Shown piece after piece: positions 51,301-61,602 of a stretch of DNA of 64,000 nucleotides. The notes below the pieces were generated by a model. That model ran no database searches, was not told the origin of the DNA, and was given only the letters and a program-made list of their open reading frames with translations. A program made the translations under genes and the position numbers. Numbering within the stretch: the first letter of the stretch is position 1; each line of letters starts with the position of its first letter. The stretch is from Antedon mediterranea (Eukaryota > Echinodermata > Crinoidea > Comatulida > Antedonidae), in assembly GCF_964355755.1 (NCBI RefSeq), contig NC_092673.1, forward strand, positions 1,679,001 to 1,743,000. Reading direction: 5' to 3'.

Positions 51301-53280
51301 CTAGCACTGTAGTAGTCAATTACTGAGCTAGCATTCCGTTGGCATTCGTAGGGACCGCCTCGAGATCTTTCGGGTCTTCCCCACGGCTCAGAAACAGGCT
51401 TACTTGATACAGACCTACAGGACGTCATTTCTTATATCCACAAACATAATGACGGAGGTCGCGAAGCTTTCTTATATATAAACATTTGTGAGTGCTCTAC
51501 GAGTAATTTGAAGTTCTTACGTTGAGATGATATATGCAATAGCTGTGATGGTGGTACTTTGTCACTCATTATAGACTTCAGATTGACAGATTCTTCCAAT
51601 TGATTATTGAAAATTAAACAAAGACGGCGATGGTTTATCACAATCTTTCTCGTCATCTCATCAGTTATCATCTTCATCATATTCAATAAAGTGACGTCAT
51701 AATCATCACCGTCATAAGATCATCTTCACAACGTTCCATCTATTTAATGTTCATGTTAATGTCATTTATACAATCACAAATGTAAGGTCAACAATCAATA
51801 TTTAAAGATATTTTTCCCCAGAAAAAATAATCTAAACATTTGTTTTGTCGAAAATGTAATGGTATGCCACAAAATAACTTATTCACTTTGAAAAAAACCC
51901 AGTAATTTAAAGGGAATACAGTTAACCGGAAGCCCCTTTAAGTCAATGGGTTTCTGGTTAAATTTAACCGTTTAATCATTCCTGGTTTTTGGGGGTGTTT
52001 TTGGCAAAAGTAACTTGATTAAAACTAGAAATGGTCAAAGTTTTTATTTTATTCATTTTACATGTTTTTGGAGAACAATACTTCATGTTTAACCGATGGC
52101 TGTCAATCATATTTAACACCAGTTTCGTGAGAGGCATTCCCGCTGATAAGCAAGGACCACCAAACGACCGTCAAACAATGTAATATTATATTATAATTAC
52201 CACAAACCTGATACTCCTCTTGAAAGTTGACAAAATGTCAGATACTAGGGTATATCGTAAAATGTAAGTTGTGAATATTGTGTTATCGTGTTTGATTGAT
52301 GAAATCTTGACAAATATCACAATGTTCTGAAGTTATGAATGACAAGTGTTGTCACGTGATTGGATTTGGTGACTTTCATGCCAATCATTGTATAATGTTT
52401 GAGACATTCATAGTGACTCGTCAGAATTGTAAGTCGGCCTAGTTAAGTTTTAACTTAACTTTTTACCAGTTTATGACTTGGAATAAGCCGAGATTAATTT
52501 TATTCAATTCAAGTAAAAAGTAAAAAAAAAAATGCGTTTACTTCAATTCTACAAATCAATCTAAAATAAATCAAACCCAATATCTGAATTAAACTCTAAT
52601 ATTGCTTATTGAGTTTACAAATAGTTTCCTCAGCTATGCAAAATTTTCATTTACAGTACTATACTGTATTCGATTTCCGAATTATGACTAATTACAAAAC
52701 AGATTTCCAGAGGGCGACATTCAAAATCGTTTATAAAATCAAATCGAGGCCATCGGTCTGTTGTGTCAGGTAAACTTTGCAAGTTCTCGAAGCAAAATTT
52801 AAAAACCGCAATCATATTAGTATTAGAAAATCGTAATTTGTATACAAGTTGTATTTAAATTAATTTAAATTATCGTTGCTTTAGACATTATTTCTTGTAG
52901 TTATAGACTTAATTATGATAATATTTTTAATATGATGATTTTAATATTTAATATTTTTTGCAGCGTGTACACTATACATCGTCATTCAAGTAAATGACAT
53001 TTGAGTGAGTACCAACAGTAATTTATTGAATGTGATATGCTTTGGTTTGATTGTGCTCAACAAGTTCCATTTTTTTCTCGGTACTGTTTTTATATTTTAT
53101 AGAGAAAATTTAGTTTATTATTATTTTAAAGAATGTTGCATTTAAACAATTCCTCTATTTTATTAGGGAACTTGCTGAATATTAAAAATGTTTTGCCAAA
53201 AGTGCCCCAAAATACATATCGTAATTAGCTTTTACAGTAGTAAAAGGTAAAGGTGAGTCTCATGTTCTCTGAACGTAGTA
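48331..53280. other. Intergenic between nk3 and nk4, left part
   Basis: No gene recognised. It includes a 9-bp inverted repeat ATGGAGGTA/TACCTCCAT around 48847-48886, the palindrome ACAATGTAATTTACATTGT at 48912-48930 beside TAAT-rich sequence, and an imperfect inverted repeat with TTAACC/GGTTAA ends at 51922-51961. Higher-complexity islands are listed separately. Frames such as 51432-51686 (minus) have no recognised domain. Confidence 0.5.
50120..50480. other. High-complexity GC-richer island
   Basis: About 360 bp of non-repetitive sequence, with overlapping open frames on both strands (50046-50264 and 50239-50469 minus, 50396-50668 plus). The minus-strand peptide (WGLPAAISLIHIISDDFIGG and on) is not known to me. 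Its position between nk3 and nk4 makes a shared enhancer plausible. A decayed coding fragment is the alternative. Confidence 0.3.
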
Positions 53281-53885
53281 GTAGAGCAGTTAGTGCCATA
53301 AAAATAGCCAAGTTGTGCACTTTATTACCAAAGCATGAAACTTGCCACAAAGTTTCTTTGATGTATATAGATTAAAAATATCGGGGGGTGCCAAGTGTCC
53401 AACGTCCGGTATGGCGGCCATCTTGATTTCAAAATGGCCACCATAAAAACAAAAAGTGTTCATATCTTGGGAACTATAAACAGTAGAGACTTGATTCTGG
53501 TGTTAAATTGTTCACAAACCACATATTTCTATTTGCTCTAATGAAAAGTTTCGTGAAAAAATGACCGGAAATGACGTTTCTCCCAGTTTGACCTTTGACC
53601 TCTTATCTGTATATCTCAGTAACTACTGATCATTTTCAATCGATTTTGGTGTCATTTTGTTCAGCATAGAGACATTTATATTTGTAGTAATGAAACATTT
53701 TCACATAAAATGACTGGAAATACAATTTATAACCTTTGACATATATAATATGTGAACATACTGTATGTGGTTTACATTGGTATAAATGCACCTAATTTTT
53801 TTTAACGAAATAACTGACACTGCAAAAATGACCAGGAATTATTATTCTGAATTTTTGACTTTTGATGTGATAGGATAGGCGTAAA
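53281..53885 (+). repeat. Left inverted arm
   Basis: Carries in order GTAGAGCAGTTA, TTTATTACCAAAGCATGAAA, CAACGTCCGGTATGGCGGCC, ATGACCGGAAATGACGTTTC and GATAGGCGTAA. Each block is mirrored in the right arm. Confidence 0.9.
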
Positions 53886-53929
53886 GTATGACAGATCACT
53901 GAGAAACAGCAATCACTGAGCTCATCTAT

Positions 53930-54061
53930 GCCGACTTGTTTGCTAAACTGTGATGTGTCAATCGTTAGATAAAAGTTTTGGTCCTCTCTCCATCATCTTT
54001 TTTTTTTGCACTGTATTATACCATATGGACAATTGTCTGAAATAAAAGTTGAATTGAATTG
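53930..54061 (+). mobile_element. LINE 3' tail inserted in the foldback element
   Basis: The segment ends GAAATAAAAGTTGAATTGAA, TTG, matching the tail of the LINE at 34261-34645. It abuts and interrupts the minus-strand coding relic that resumes at 54062. The 5' boundary is uncertain and no coding part remains. Confidence 0.55.
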
Positions 54062-54370
54062 TTAGATGCCATTTGGAAATATTTTTGATGTAAAGTAGCA
54101 TTCTTTCGTTGGCCTCTTTGATGTTGCATATGAGACAAGTTCGGAAAGTTTTCATTTTCATGAGTTAAGAGAATACCGTCTTTCAAAGTACTTACTACAA
54201 ACTTATCCTGCATTTGTGCAGTAGACCTACTTTCATTAGTCAGAAACTCAGATAATTCTTGTTCATTTTCGTTGCATCTAAAAAAATGTACTCCATTTTT
54301 ATGGTAATGGGCCTTTGCTGTAAACCATCTGAATCCTTTTCCTCGATTTTCTCTACTCATTGGTTTTTTA
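54062..54370 (-). pseudogene. Decayed transposon-associated coding relic
   Basis: A minus-strand frame from 54360 reads GVHFFRCNENEQELSEFLTN, then FVVSTLKDGILLTHEN and SHMQHQ. After one frameshift it continues as EANERMLLYIKNIS. This order resembles a repeat-associated protein family widespread in invertebrate genomes, in which FLRxNENKxELFxFL precedes a conserved SHEEADTRMLLH block. The frameshift, the missing acidic residues and the LINE tail insertion show it is dead. The family identification is from memory and tentative. Confidence 0.4.
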
Positions 54371-54571
54371 GCAAAATCCGAACCAAATCAATTCGTAAAA
54401 GACATCTCAATATAATTATTCAAGTAATTCTCAAATTAGTGACATGGACCTACAATATACTGTTCTGTACAAGACCTATTTAGGCATCCACTTGTGGACT
54501 TTCACTTTCAAGGTCTTGGTCTCCTAATCATACAAGAAACAATGTCTGATTTAATCAATCAAAGTAGTGGG

Positions 54572-55852
54572 TCCAGACAAAGAAGGGGATGTAAGACCAT
54601 CCACAGACAAAAAAGGGGGTATAAGACCATCACAGACAAAGAAGGGGGGTATAAGACCATCCACAGACAAAGAAGGGGGTATAAGACTATCCACAGACAA
54701 AGAAGGGCGTAAGACCATCCACAGACAAAGAAGGGGGTGTAAGACTATCCACAGACAAAGAAAGGGGTATAAGGCCATCTACAGACAAAGAAGGGGGTGT
54801 AAGGACCATCCACAGACAAAGAAGGAGGTGTAAGACCATCAACAGACAAAGAAAGGGGTGTAATACCATCAACAGACAAGGAAGGGGATATAAGACCGTC
54901 CACAGGCACAGAAGGGGTGTAAGACCGTCCACAGACAAAGAAAGGGGTGTAAGACCGTCCACAGATAAAGAAGGGGGTGTAGGACCGTCCACAGACAAAG
55001 AAGGGGGTGTAAGACCACCCACTGACAAAGAAAGGGTATAGGACCACTTACAGACAAAGAAGGGGTATAAGACCATCCACAGACAAAGAAGGTGATGTAG
55101 GACCATCCACAGACAAAGAAGGGGGTGTCGGACAATCCACAGACAAAGAAGGGGATGTAAGACCACCCACAGACAAAGAAGGGGGTGTAAGACCATCCAC
55201 ACACAAAGAAGGGATTATAAGACCATCTACAGACAAAGAAGGGGGTATAAGACCATCCACAGACAAAGAAGGGGGTATAAGACCATCCACAGAGAAAGAA
55301 GGAGGTGTAAGACCATCCACAGACAAAGAAGGTGTGTAAAACCATCCACACACATAGAAAGGGGTGTAATACCATCAACAGACAAAGAAAGGGGTTTAAT
55401 ACCATCAACAGACAAAAAAGGGGGTATAAGACCGTCCACAGACAAAGAAAGGGGTTCAAGACCATCCACAGACAAAGAAGGGGGTATAAGACCATCCACA
55501 GACAAAGAAGGGGGTGTAGGACTATCCACAGACAAAGAAGGGGGTGTAGGACTATCCACAGACAAAGAAGGGAGTGTAGGACCATCCACAGACAAAGAAG
55601 GGGTGTAAGACCATCTACATACAAAGAAAGGGGTGTAAAGACCATCCACAGACAAAGAAGCGGGTATAAGACCATCCACAGACAAAGAAGGGGGTATAAG
55701 ACCATCCACAGACAAAGAAGCGGGTATAAGACCATCCACAGACAAAGAAGCGGGTATAAGACTATCCACAGACAAGGAAGGGGGTATAAGACCATCCACA
55801 GACAAAGAATGGGGTATAAGACCATCTACAGACAAAGAAGGAGGGGTAGGAC
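54572..55852. repeat. 30-bp tandem array, about 42 copies
   Basis: The unit is close to GACCATCCACAGACAAAGAA followed by GGGGGTATAA. Units vary by substitutions and one-base indels. Because 30 is divisible by three and the unit has few stops, long frames stay open on both strands (up to 318 codons). They carry only the repeat and are not genes. Confidence 0.96.
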
Positions 55853-56258
55853 CATATTACCGAGGAAGCATAGGCCTACAAAAAGAAGATGCAATCAAAA
55901 TAGGCCTACCAGCCACTTGGAAAACAATAAATTGTAGAATAACTGAGGCTTGATTGTTGAAATATAAAGGGTTCTTTGTAAGGTCATTAATAATATATTG
56001 ATATAAACACGATCATCATACTATTCATTTGACATTCAAATACAGTCTATCTCGAAAAGAAGCTCATACTATCACCTTTTCGAGGTTTTACGGTATTCCA
56101 TAACATGTATGTTATTTCCTCTGTCAAACTATTAAAACTTTTAGCGAATCAGAAGGTGCCAACATCATTGAACTAATGGTACCACCAAAAGCACAATGTT
56201 TACCAATTTTATGTACTATATACAATTTAAGTCCATTAATCATTTAATATAATTACGC

Positions 56259-56803
56259 CTATCAGGTCAAAGTTTAGTTCAAAATTAGGTGCATTTAAGA
56301 CCACCAAAAACCACATACAGTATATTCACATAATTAAAAATCAATAATTAAATGTCAAAGGTCATAAATTGTATTTCCGGTCATTTTATGTGAAAATGTT
56401 TCATTACTACAAATATAAATGTATTTATTCTGAACAAAATGACACCAAAATCGATTGAAAATGACCAGTAGTTACAGAGATATACAAATACGAGGTCAAA
56501 GGTCAAACTGAAAGAAACGTCATTTCCGGTCATTTTTTGACGAAAATTTTCATTAGAGCAAATAGAAATATATAGTTTGTGAACAATTTGAGACCAGAAT
56601 TAAGTCTCTAATGTGTATAGTTGCCAAGATATGAACATTTTTTGTTTTTATGGTGGCCATTTTGAAATCAAGATGGCCGCCATACCGGACGTTGGACACT
56701 TGGCACCCCCCGATATTTTGAATCTATATACATTATAGAAACTTTGTGCCAAGTTTCATGCTTTGGTAATAAAATGCACAGCTCATGTCATTAACTGCTC
56801 TAC
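56259..56803 (-). repeat. Right inverted arm
   Basis: Reverse complement of the left arm. Recognisable blocks include ATGGCCGCCATACCGGACGT, GGCACCCCCCGATATTTTGA and TTTCATGCTTTGGTAATAAA, ending TAACTGCTCTAC at 56803. Confidence 0.9.
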
Positions 56804-56805
56804 TA

Positions 56806-57012
56806 TAGGGGAATGAGCTGTTAGGAGCTCATTGTACTAAGCCTCGGCATTATGTGGTAGGGTGGCAGTTCCTTTCCACGCCGCCTTTTTTCTCCCTAGT
56901 ATTTTCAACCAGGTACTCATTTTACAGCTGAGTGGACTGGGAGTTGTCGGGCATTGAACCCGGGTCTATCTGTACGACAGTCAAGTGTCCTAACCACTCG
57001 GCTATCCAACTC
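56806..57012 (-). mobile_element. tRNA-derived SINE
   Basis: Read on the minus strand, the head at 57012-56941 folds like a tRNA. GAGTTG pairs with CAACTC, the RNA polymerase III A box is TAGCCGAGTGG, and the B box is GGTTCAATGCC. The anticodon arm is degenerate, so it is not a functional tRNA gene. The body runs through CAGCTGTAAAATGAGTACCT and GGCGTGGAAAGGAACTG to GAGCTCCTAACAGCTCATTC and CCCTA. The last part recurs at 14590-14666. The 3' end touches the right arm of the foldback element. Confidence 0.9.
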
Positions 57013-57380
57013 TGTATATAATAATAGTAATTTAAGAGGGCGCTAGACACTTTACATGAAATCCAAAGATCATCTTCTCTCTATGTAACTAACCCGTTAG
57101 AAGGCGTGAATAATGTTAACACCAAACGTTCCTATTATTTCTATAGAAGTCTTTTTATAAGCAAATCCATTTTATTTAGATGAAAGTAAGCAAAAAAGAG
57201 TAGTATAAGTGCAAAGTAATAATAAATGACAAGGCCTACTAAACACGAGTACGGCAAATCTGAAACAGTTGGTTTTAGTGTTCTTTCTCTAGATTTTAAT
57301 AGGCCAAATATTACAGACATACAACAACGTAGGCTATCATTACTTTCTGAAGGAGATTAAAATCAGTACTTTACTCCAAT

Positions 57381-57492
57381 ACCAGTACCTTGCTTGCTCC
57401 AATACCAGTACCTTGCTTGCTCCAATACCAGTACCTTGCTTGCTCCAATACCAGTACCTTGCTTGCTCCAATACCAGTACCTTGCTTGCTCT
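57381..57492. repeat. 23-bp tandem repeat, five copies
   Basis: ACCAGTACCTTGCTTGCTCC recurs at 57381, 57404, 57427, 57450 and 57473. It creates the repetitive minus-strand frame at 57340-57615, which is not a gene. Confidence 0.95.
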
Positions 57493-57499
57493 TATACCA

Positions 57500-58308
57500 T
57501 GCATCAAACATAATGAAATAAATAGTTTAGCGATAAAATAACTTTCACTGAAACGTTGGCTCATTAGCATACAGTACTGTACAAATGTTCTCTTTGTCGA
57601 AATTCTCATCTTCACGGGTTTCTTTTTATTCTTATACCAAAATTATGATGCAAATTATATATATTTGACCACCGTCAATAATTGTTTAAATAGAATGAAT
57701 TTTAAATGTACGGTAATTATAAGAGAGCCTCAGCCACGCCAACGCCAATGAGGCCTACTTAAGTGGGACGATTTTTTTTTAGACCTATTTTGTCAGTACG
57801 GTGGTGTAACTTTACCCTGGAGCTGAAGAGTACTATCATTTTGATTAATATTTTGTTTGTACACTTGTCTATTTTCCTCACCCATTTCACCAGGTGTAGA
57901 TATATTTATATTATCAATATTAGCAGCTATAATAAGCTGTTTTTATCATGACCGATGAGATACACCTACACCAATCTTGTTGGCAACGGGTTTTTTTTTC
58001 TCATAAAAATGCCCTGGTAATAATTAGGCCTAGTTTAAAGGCTGTAGAACAATGTAGTTCGCTTGTGCCGAATGGAAGCCGAATGAATGCCGAATGGAAG
58101 CCGATTGGATATCGCACATTTTGAAGGTCCCTGAACTCTTGATCGATCGATATTATAATCATTAATTAACTTGCTTGTACTGTGTACAGTAATTAATAGT
58201 TAACATTAATTAAACAATATCACAATGTTTATGTGTTAGCGCTTTTTGTAGTATAGTTTGAATAGTTTAGGAATTATACATGCAGCAAAGAGGTTGTTAT
58301 CAAAACTT
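57500..58308. other. Intergenic, no gene seen
   Basis: AT-rich; includes a small triple repeat of CGAATG(G/A)A(A/T)GCCGA at 58068-58104 and no recognisable exon. Confidence 0.5.
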
Positions 58309-58487
58309 AAGCTTGGTTCCCACTAGAACGTAACGCAATGACGGGACGTAAACGCAACACAAGCGTTTTAACCAATGACAAGCGAAGCAGTTAGCAATCA
58401 CAAGCGAATAAGCCATCGCTTGTGATTGGTCAATTCACTTGCGTTGCGTTACGTCCTTGTGTTGCGTCGCTAGTGGGAACCAAGCTT
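58309..58487. mobile_element. MITE family B, best-preserved copy
   Basis: AAGCTTGGTTCCCACTAG at the left and its exact reverse complement CTAGTGGGAACCAAGCTT at the right delimit a 179-bp element. Inner sequence is rich in ACGTAACGCAA and carries CTTGTGATTGGTCAATTCAC. No coding capacity. Confidence 0.92.
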
Positions 58488-59020
58488 GAGTGCTTCACAT
58501 ATATATCAAAACTATCATCATAGTCATTGAACAGACTTGATTTTTTCCACGATTTTAAATTACTTATATCGTGGTCAATTGCGAAGCATCCCTGTCGTCC
58601 AATCACCGTCGCATCTAATTATTACGGTGGGCTTCTTACGTCGTAAGTAAATATAAGGCTGAGAAGGTTATGGTGTCAAAATAAAATTCAACGTGATTCA
58701 GGTTTTTTATCAGAACCAAGCCGACCCAACTGAAATAAATTAACACAATAAAATGTAAACTATAATTTGATTGCAAATAATTGTGTTTATTTAATTTCGT
58801 TTTGACTAAAAACTACAAAAATGCAAACGTTCCAGAAACATGTTAGCTGTTTTATAGATTCGCTAAAAATGACGACGTTTGTGCGTTTGGTATTAAACAT
58901 TTTTACAAATTATATTTACATTGTATAATTTCTAAATATATTATCTAGAACTATATCTAAAACTTTTGTACACAGTTGCATAATTATTTGAGGCAATGGA
59001 AGAATGCATTATAGTTCATA

Positions 59021-59245
59021 AAGCTTGGTTGCCGTTCGAGTTGCAACGCAAGGACGTAAGTGCATAAGAAGTGCGTCCTAGCGTTAAGCGTGGTTCCCAC
59101 TACTAAAGACGCAACTCAAGGACGTAGACGAACAACGCAGTTGACCAATAACAAGCGCCAATCGATTGATCTATTGCTTGTGATTGATCAAATCACTTGC
59201 GTTGCGCTTACGCTCTTACGTTGCGCCGTAGTGGGGAATCAAGCA
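59021..59245. mobile_element. MITE family B, partial plus full copy in the nk4 3' flank
   Basis: A left-end fragment (AAGCTTGGTTGCC) begins at 59021, and a full copy spans about 59085-59245 with GTGGTTCCCACTACTAAAGA at the left and CGTAGTGGGGAATCAAGC at the right. It ends only about 36 bp downstream of the nk4 stop codon, so it probably lies in the nk4 3' UTR. The plus-strand frame at 59060-59320 is a product of this repeat. Confidence 0.85.
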
Positions 59246-59280
59246 TTAGTGTCTTTCAGTTTATTTCGCATACCCGATGA

Positions 59281-59810
59281 TTACCAATGTCTGACATCTT
59301 GCATAGGGGACTGGATATAGCTACACTGCTGTGGCATATTATGCTGATTTGAATAGTTTGTATTAAATGGTGACGACGAACAATTCATATCTACGAGATA
59401 CTGAGATGTGTTGAAGTTATAAGGTGGTGGTGATGCTAGGCAGGAGCGGCCATCTCGGACAAGAACCGGTACAGAAACACGTCGAGAGGCTAGCTGACTA
59501 CTGTGATCGTCTAGCTCCAAATTTCTGTCTTGACGCTGCCTTTTACACTTGTATCGTCGATTTTGAAACCAGATTTTCACTTGTGTAGGCGAAAGTTTGA
59601 GTAACTTTGCAAGGTGTTCTCGTTCGGGTGCTGATAAGTATTTTTGCTGTTTAAATCGTCTTTCGAGTTCAAAAACTTGAGCCTGAGAAAAGAGGACTCT
59701 TGGCTTTCGACGTTGTCTGGGCTTCGTTGGTTTGGTTGGTTCAGTGCCTTTAGAAATGTTCACTACTATTTCGCGTTGTGTCATTGAATCCAGATGAGAT
59801 AGTTCGTCGA
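59281..59810 (-). CDS. nk4: nk4 exon 2 (homeobox)
   Basis: Acceptor AATCAACAG|TCGACG completes Val104. The exon adds DELSHLDS before the in-frame Met113, then the basic linker, homeodomain, NK2-specific domain and an Asn/Ser/Gln-rich tail, ending VRHW and TAA at 59281-59283. Confidence 0.96.
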
Positions 59811-61602
59811 CTGTTGATTAAAAACAAATCAAATTTGTAAATCTATAGATAAATGTCATAACGTACAATATACAGTATTTAGTACAAAGGACATGCAGCA
59901 ACGCGGTCTTAATATCAAAAGTATTAAACCAAAAAAAGTTCAAATAAGTATGCTTTTCGTGTCTTAAAAGTCCACATGCTTAAATAATAGCTTAATTCTT
60001 TAATTGTGAATTTTGTTTTCTCGATATACCTTTCACTGTTTCGTTTATTTCATGTGTTGTTCAGGATTATGTACCGTGCCGTACACTAAAGTTTACCGAT
60101 ATTTTGTTTCAATTTTGAAATCTGCAGAGACGCAAAGCAAATGTTGAAATTCGAAATAAAAATATGAAATATATTTGAATATTATATTATACAGATCATT
60201 TACTGATCCTTGTCAAATCGTATGCATCGACAACAACATGGGTGTACCTAGGCCTATACGTCAAATTTTTGTGTGTTTGTATAAACTCACTGTGTTAGAT
60301 CACACTCAACTCAAGTTGTTTCAAACTCGAGTTGTTGGTTGATGTGTTTATTTTAAAACTTCTACCAGAAACTTAACAGATACTTTATGCTTTCCGCATC
60401 CTCTTGATTCCAAAAAATAACACAACAATTTGCTTTAGGGCACGCGTATTTATGTAATCTTCTTCAAGACTAGCAAAAAACACATGAGGCCTCTATTTAT
60501 CAATGAACATTTGATTTTTCTTTAATTACAGTGCAAGATCAGTACTGTCATGGCTCATTATGATCTGGAGATGGTTAGTGTCACTTACTAGTTTGAGATA
60601 TAAGTATCACATTATAAGTATATCAAATATTATTAGGCCTATTCTTTATTTATTTCAATTCATCACACATAATCATAAACATACATAAATAATCATAGTA
60701 CAAAAACAAACCACAAAAAAAGAATGAAAAGGAGGAATCTGTGAAGCATCTTATAAGTAGAAACCTCCTGTTACAAAACAATAATATTAATAGAAATATG
60801 AAAAAAGGGCACACTGTAGGCAAATAATTTAATTTTTAAGAAAATGCAAACAATCTTGTTTTTTAGCTTTACAAAAAAGATATATTCTTCATTGCAAAGC
60901 ATCATTCAGTACATGGCTTTTTGCATTATTATTATCTCGTTGCTAATTAGACTCTAGCCTTATAAAGCTCTGTCTACACTATCAAAATAGTTTGACAAAA
61001 AAGGTGTTTTTTTTTTGTCACATAACGTTTGATAGTGTAGACAGAGCTTTAGAAATGAGTAGGTATGATTTATTTGACCTATTTTAAAATGAATGGTTTA
61101 TAATCAGTTTACACAATGTTTACAATAATATAGGCCTAAAGATTAAAATACGGTAATCAATAGTCGCATATTGAAAAACAAATTGACTTTGCCTATTTAG
61201 CTGGGAAGTACCTGTTTTCCTTTATATAATGTTTACGTATATTGATATTTACGGTAATTTAGTTAGTTAATTAATTAATTAATAATACATACCTTGATCA
61301 CACGTAGGCGATTGATTGTGCGTCTTGTATTTGTCCGGAATATCATGGATGAAGGATGAATAGACAGATTCCGGGTTCAAATCCATCTCTGTGCATTGGT
61401 TGGTGTGGGACTCCTGCTGCTGCTGCTGCTGCTGGAAGCTCGATGTAGCATGGGAATAATCAACAAACGGAAATTGGTACTGATGCTGTTCGGCTAAGTT
61501 TAATATATCTTTCACCGAGAAAGGTGTACTATTAGCAGTTATGATTGAAGAAGGTGAGTAAGTGGTCATTGAGTTTTGCTGCTCAGTGCTCTCAAAATTC
61601 AT
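59281..61602 (-). CDS. nk4: NK4 (tinman/Nkx2-5-type) homeobox transcription factor, two exons
   Basis: Exons 61602-61293 and 59810-59281 join in phase 1 to give 279 residues. The TN/eh1 motif TPFSVKDIL is at 26-34 and seven Gln at 57-63. The homeodomain (137-196) starts [20 protein letters not shown] and has Tyr54 in [11 protein letters not shown], the NK2-class residue. The NK2-specific domain [12 protein letters not shown] is at 213-224, present in vertebrate Nkx2-5 but not in fly Tinman. The C-terminus VRHW resembles the IRAW end of Nkx2-5. The protein is a nuclear DNA-binding regulator. NK4 genes specify cardiac and other mesoderm in studied animals, and the same role is inferred here. 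The ATG at 61602 has A at -3. A TATA box lies 40 bp upstream. The gene is divergent from the sideroflexin gene. Confidence 0.97.
59811..61292 (-). other. nk4 intron (1.48 kb)
   Basis: GTATGT donor and AATCAACAG acceptor. It contains the complete MITE family A copy at 60965-61049. No additional exon was recognised. Confidence 0.88.
60963..61051. mobile_element. MITE family A, short complete copy with TA duplication
   Basis: AAGCTCTGTCTACACTATCA (continuing AA) at 60965-60986 and its exact reverse complement at 61028-61049 form 22-bp inverted ends around a 41-bp centre. TA flanks both sides (60963-60964 and 61050-61051), consistent with Tc1/mariner-type insertion. It sits in the nk4 intron. 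Confidence 0.92.
61293..61602 (-). CDS. nk4: nk4 exon 1
   Basis: Encodes residues 1-103 and the first base of codon 104, with the TN motif and the polyglutamine tract. Donor CAAG|GTATGT is an excellent match to consensus; reading through it meets a stop after a few codons. Confidence 0.96.

Larger units (their letters stand above)
53281..56803. mobile_element. Foldback-like element with about 550-600 bp inverted arms
   Basis: The left arm (53281-53885) and the right arm (56259-56803) are long, imperfect reverse complements. Both ends read GTAGAGCAGTTA inward, and TA abuts each end, so a TA target duplication is possible. Between the arms lie a LINE tail, a decayed transposon-type coding relic and a 42-copy 30-bp array. 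The architecture recalls foldback/TU-type elements known from flies and sea urchins. The superfamily cannot be set from sequence alone. Confidence 0.85.

Noticed and set aside
54551-55937. Several overlapping open frames of up to 318 codons
   Set aside because: They translate only the 30-bp tandem unit in different frames on both strands; the unit length is a multiple of three and nearly stop-free.
56941-57012. Functional tRNA gene
   Set aside because: A and B boxes are intact but the anticodon arm is degenerate, and the sequence continues into a SINE body with a second genomic copy.
57340-57615. Repetitive 91-codon protein
   Set aside because: Created by the 23-bp tandem repeat; no other support.
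59060-59320. 86-codon plus-strand frame beside nk4
   Set aside because: It spans MITE family B and the end of nk4 exon 2 on the opposite strand.
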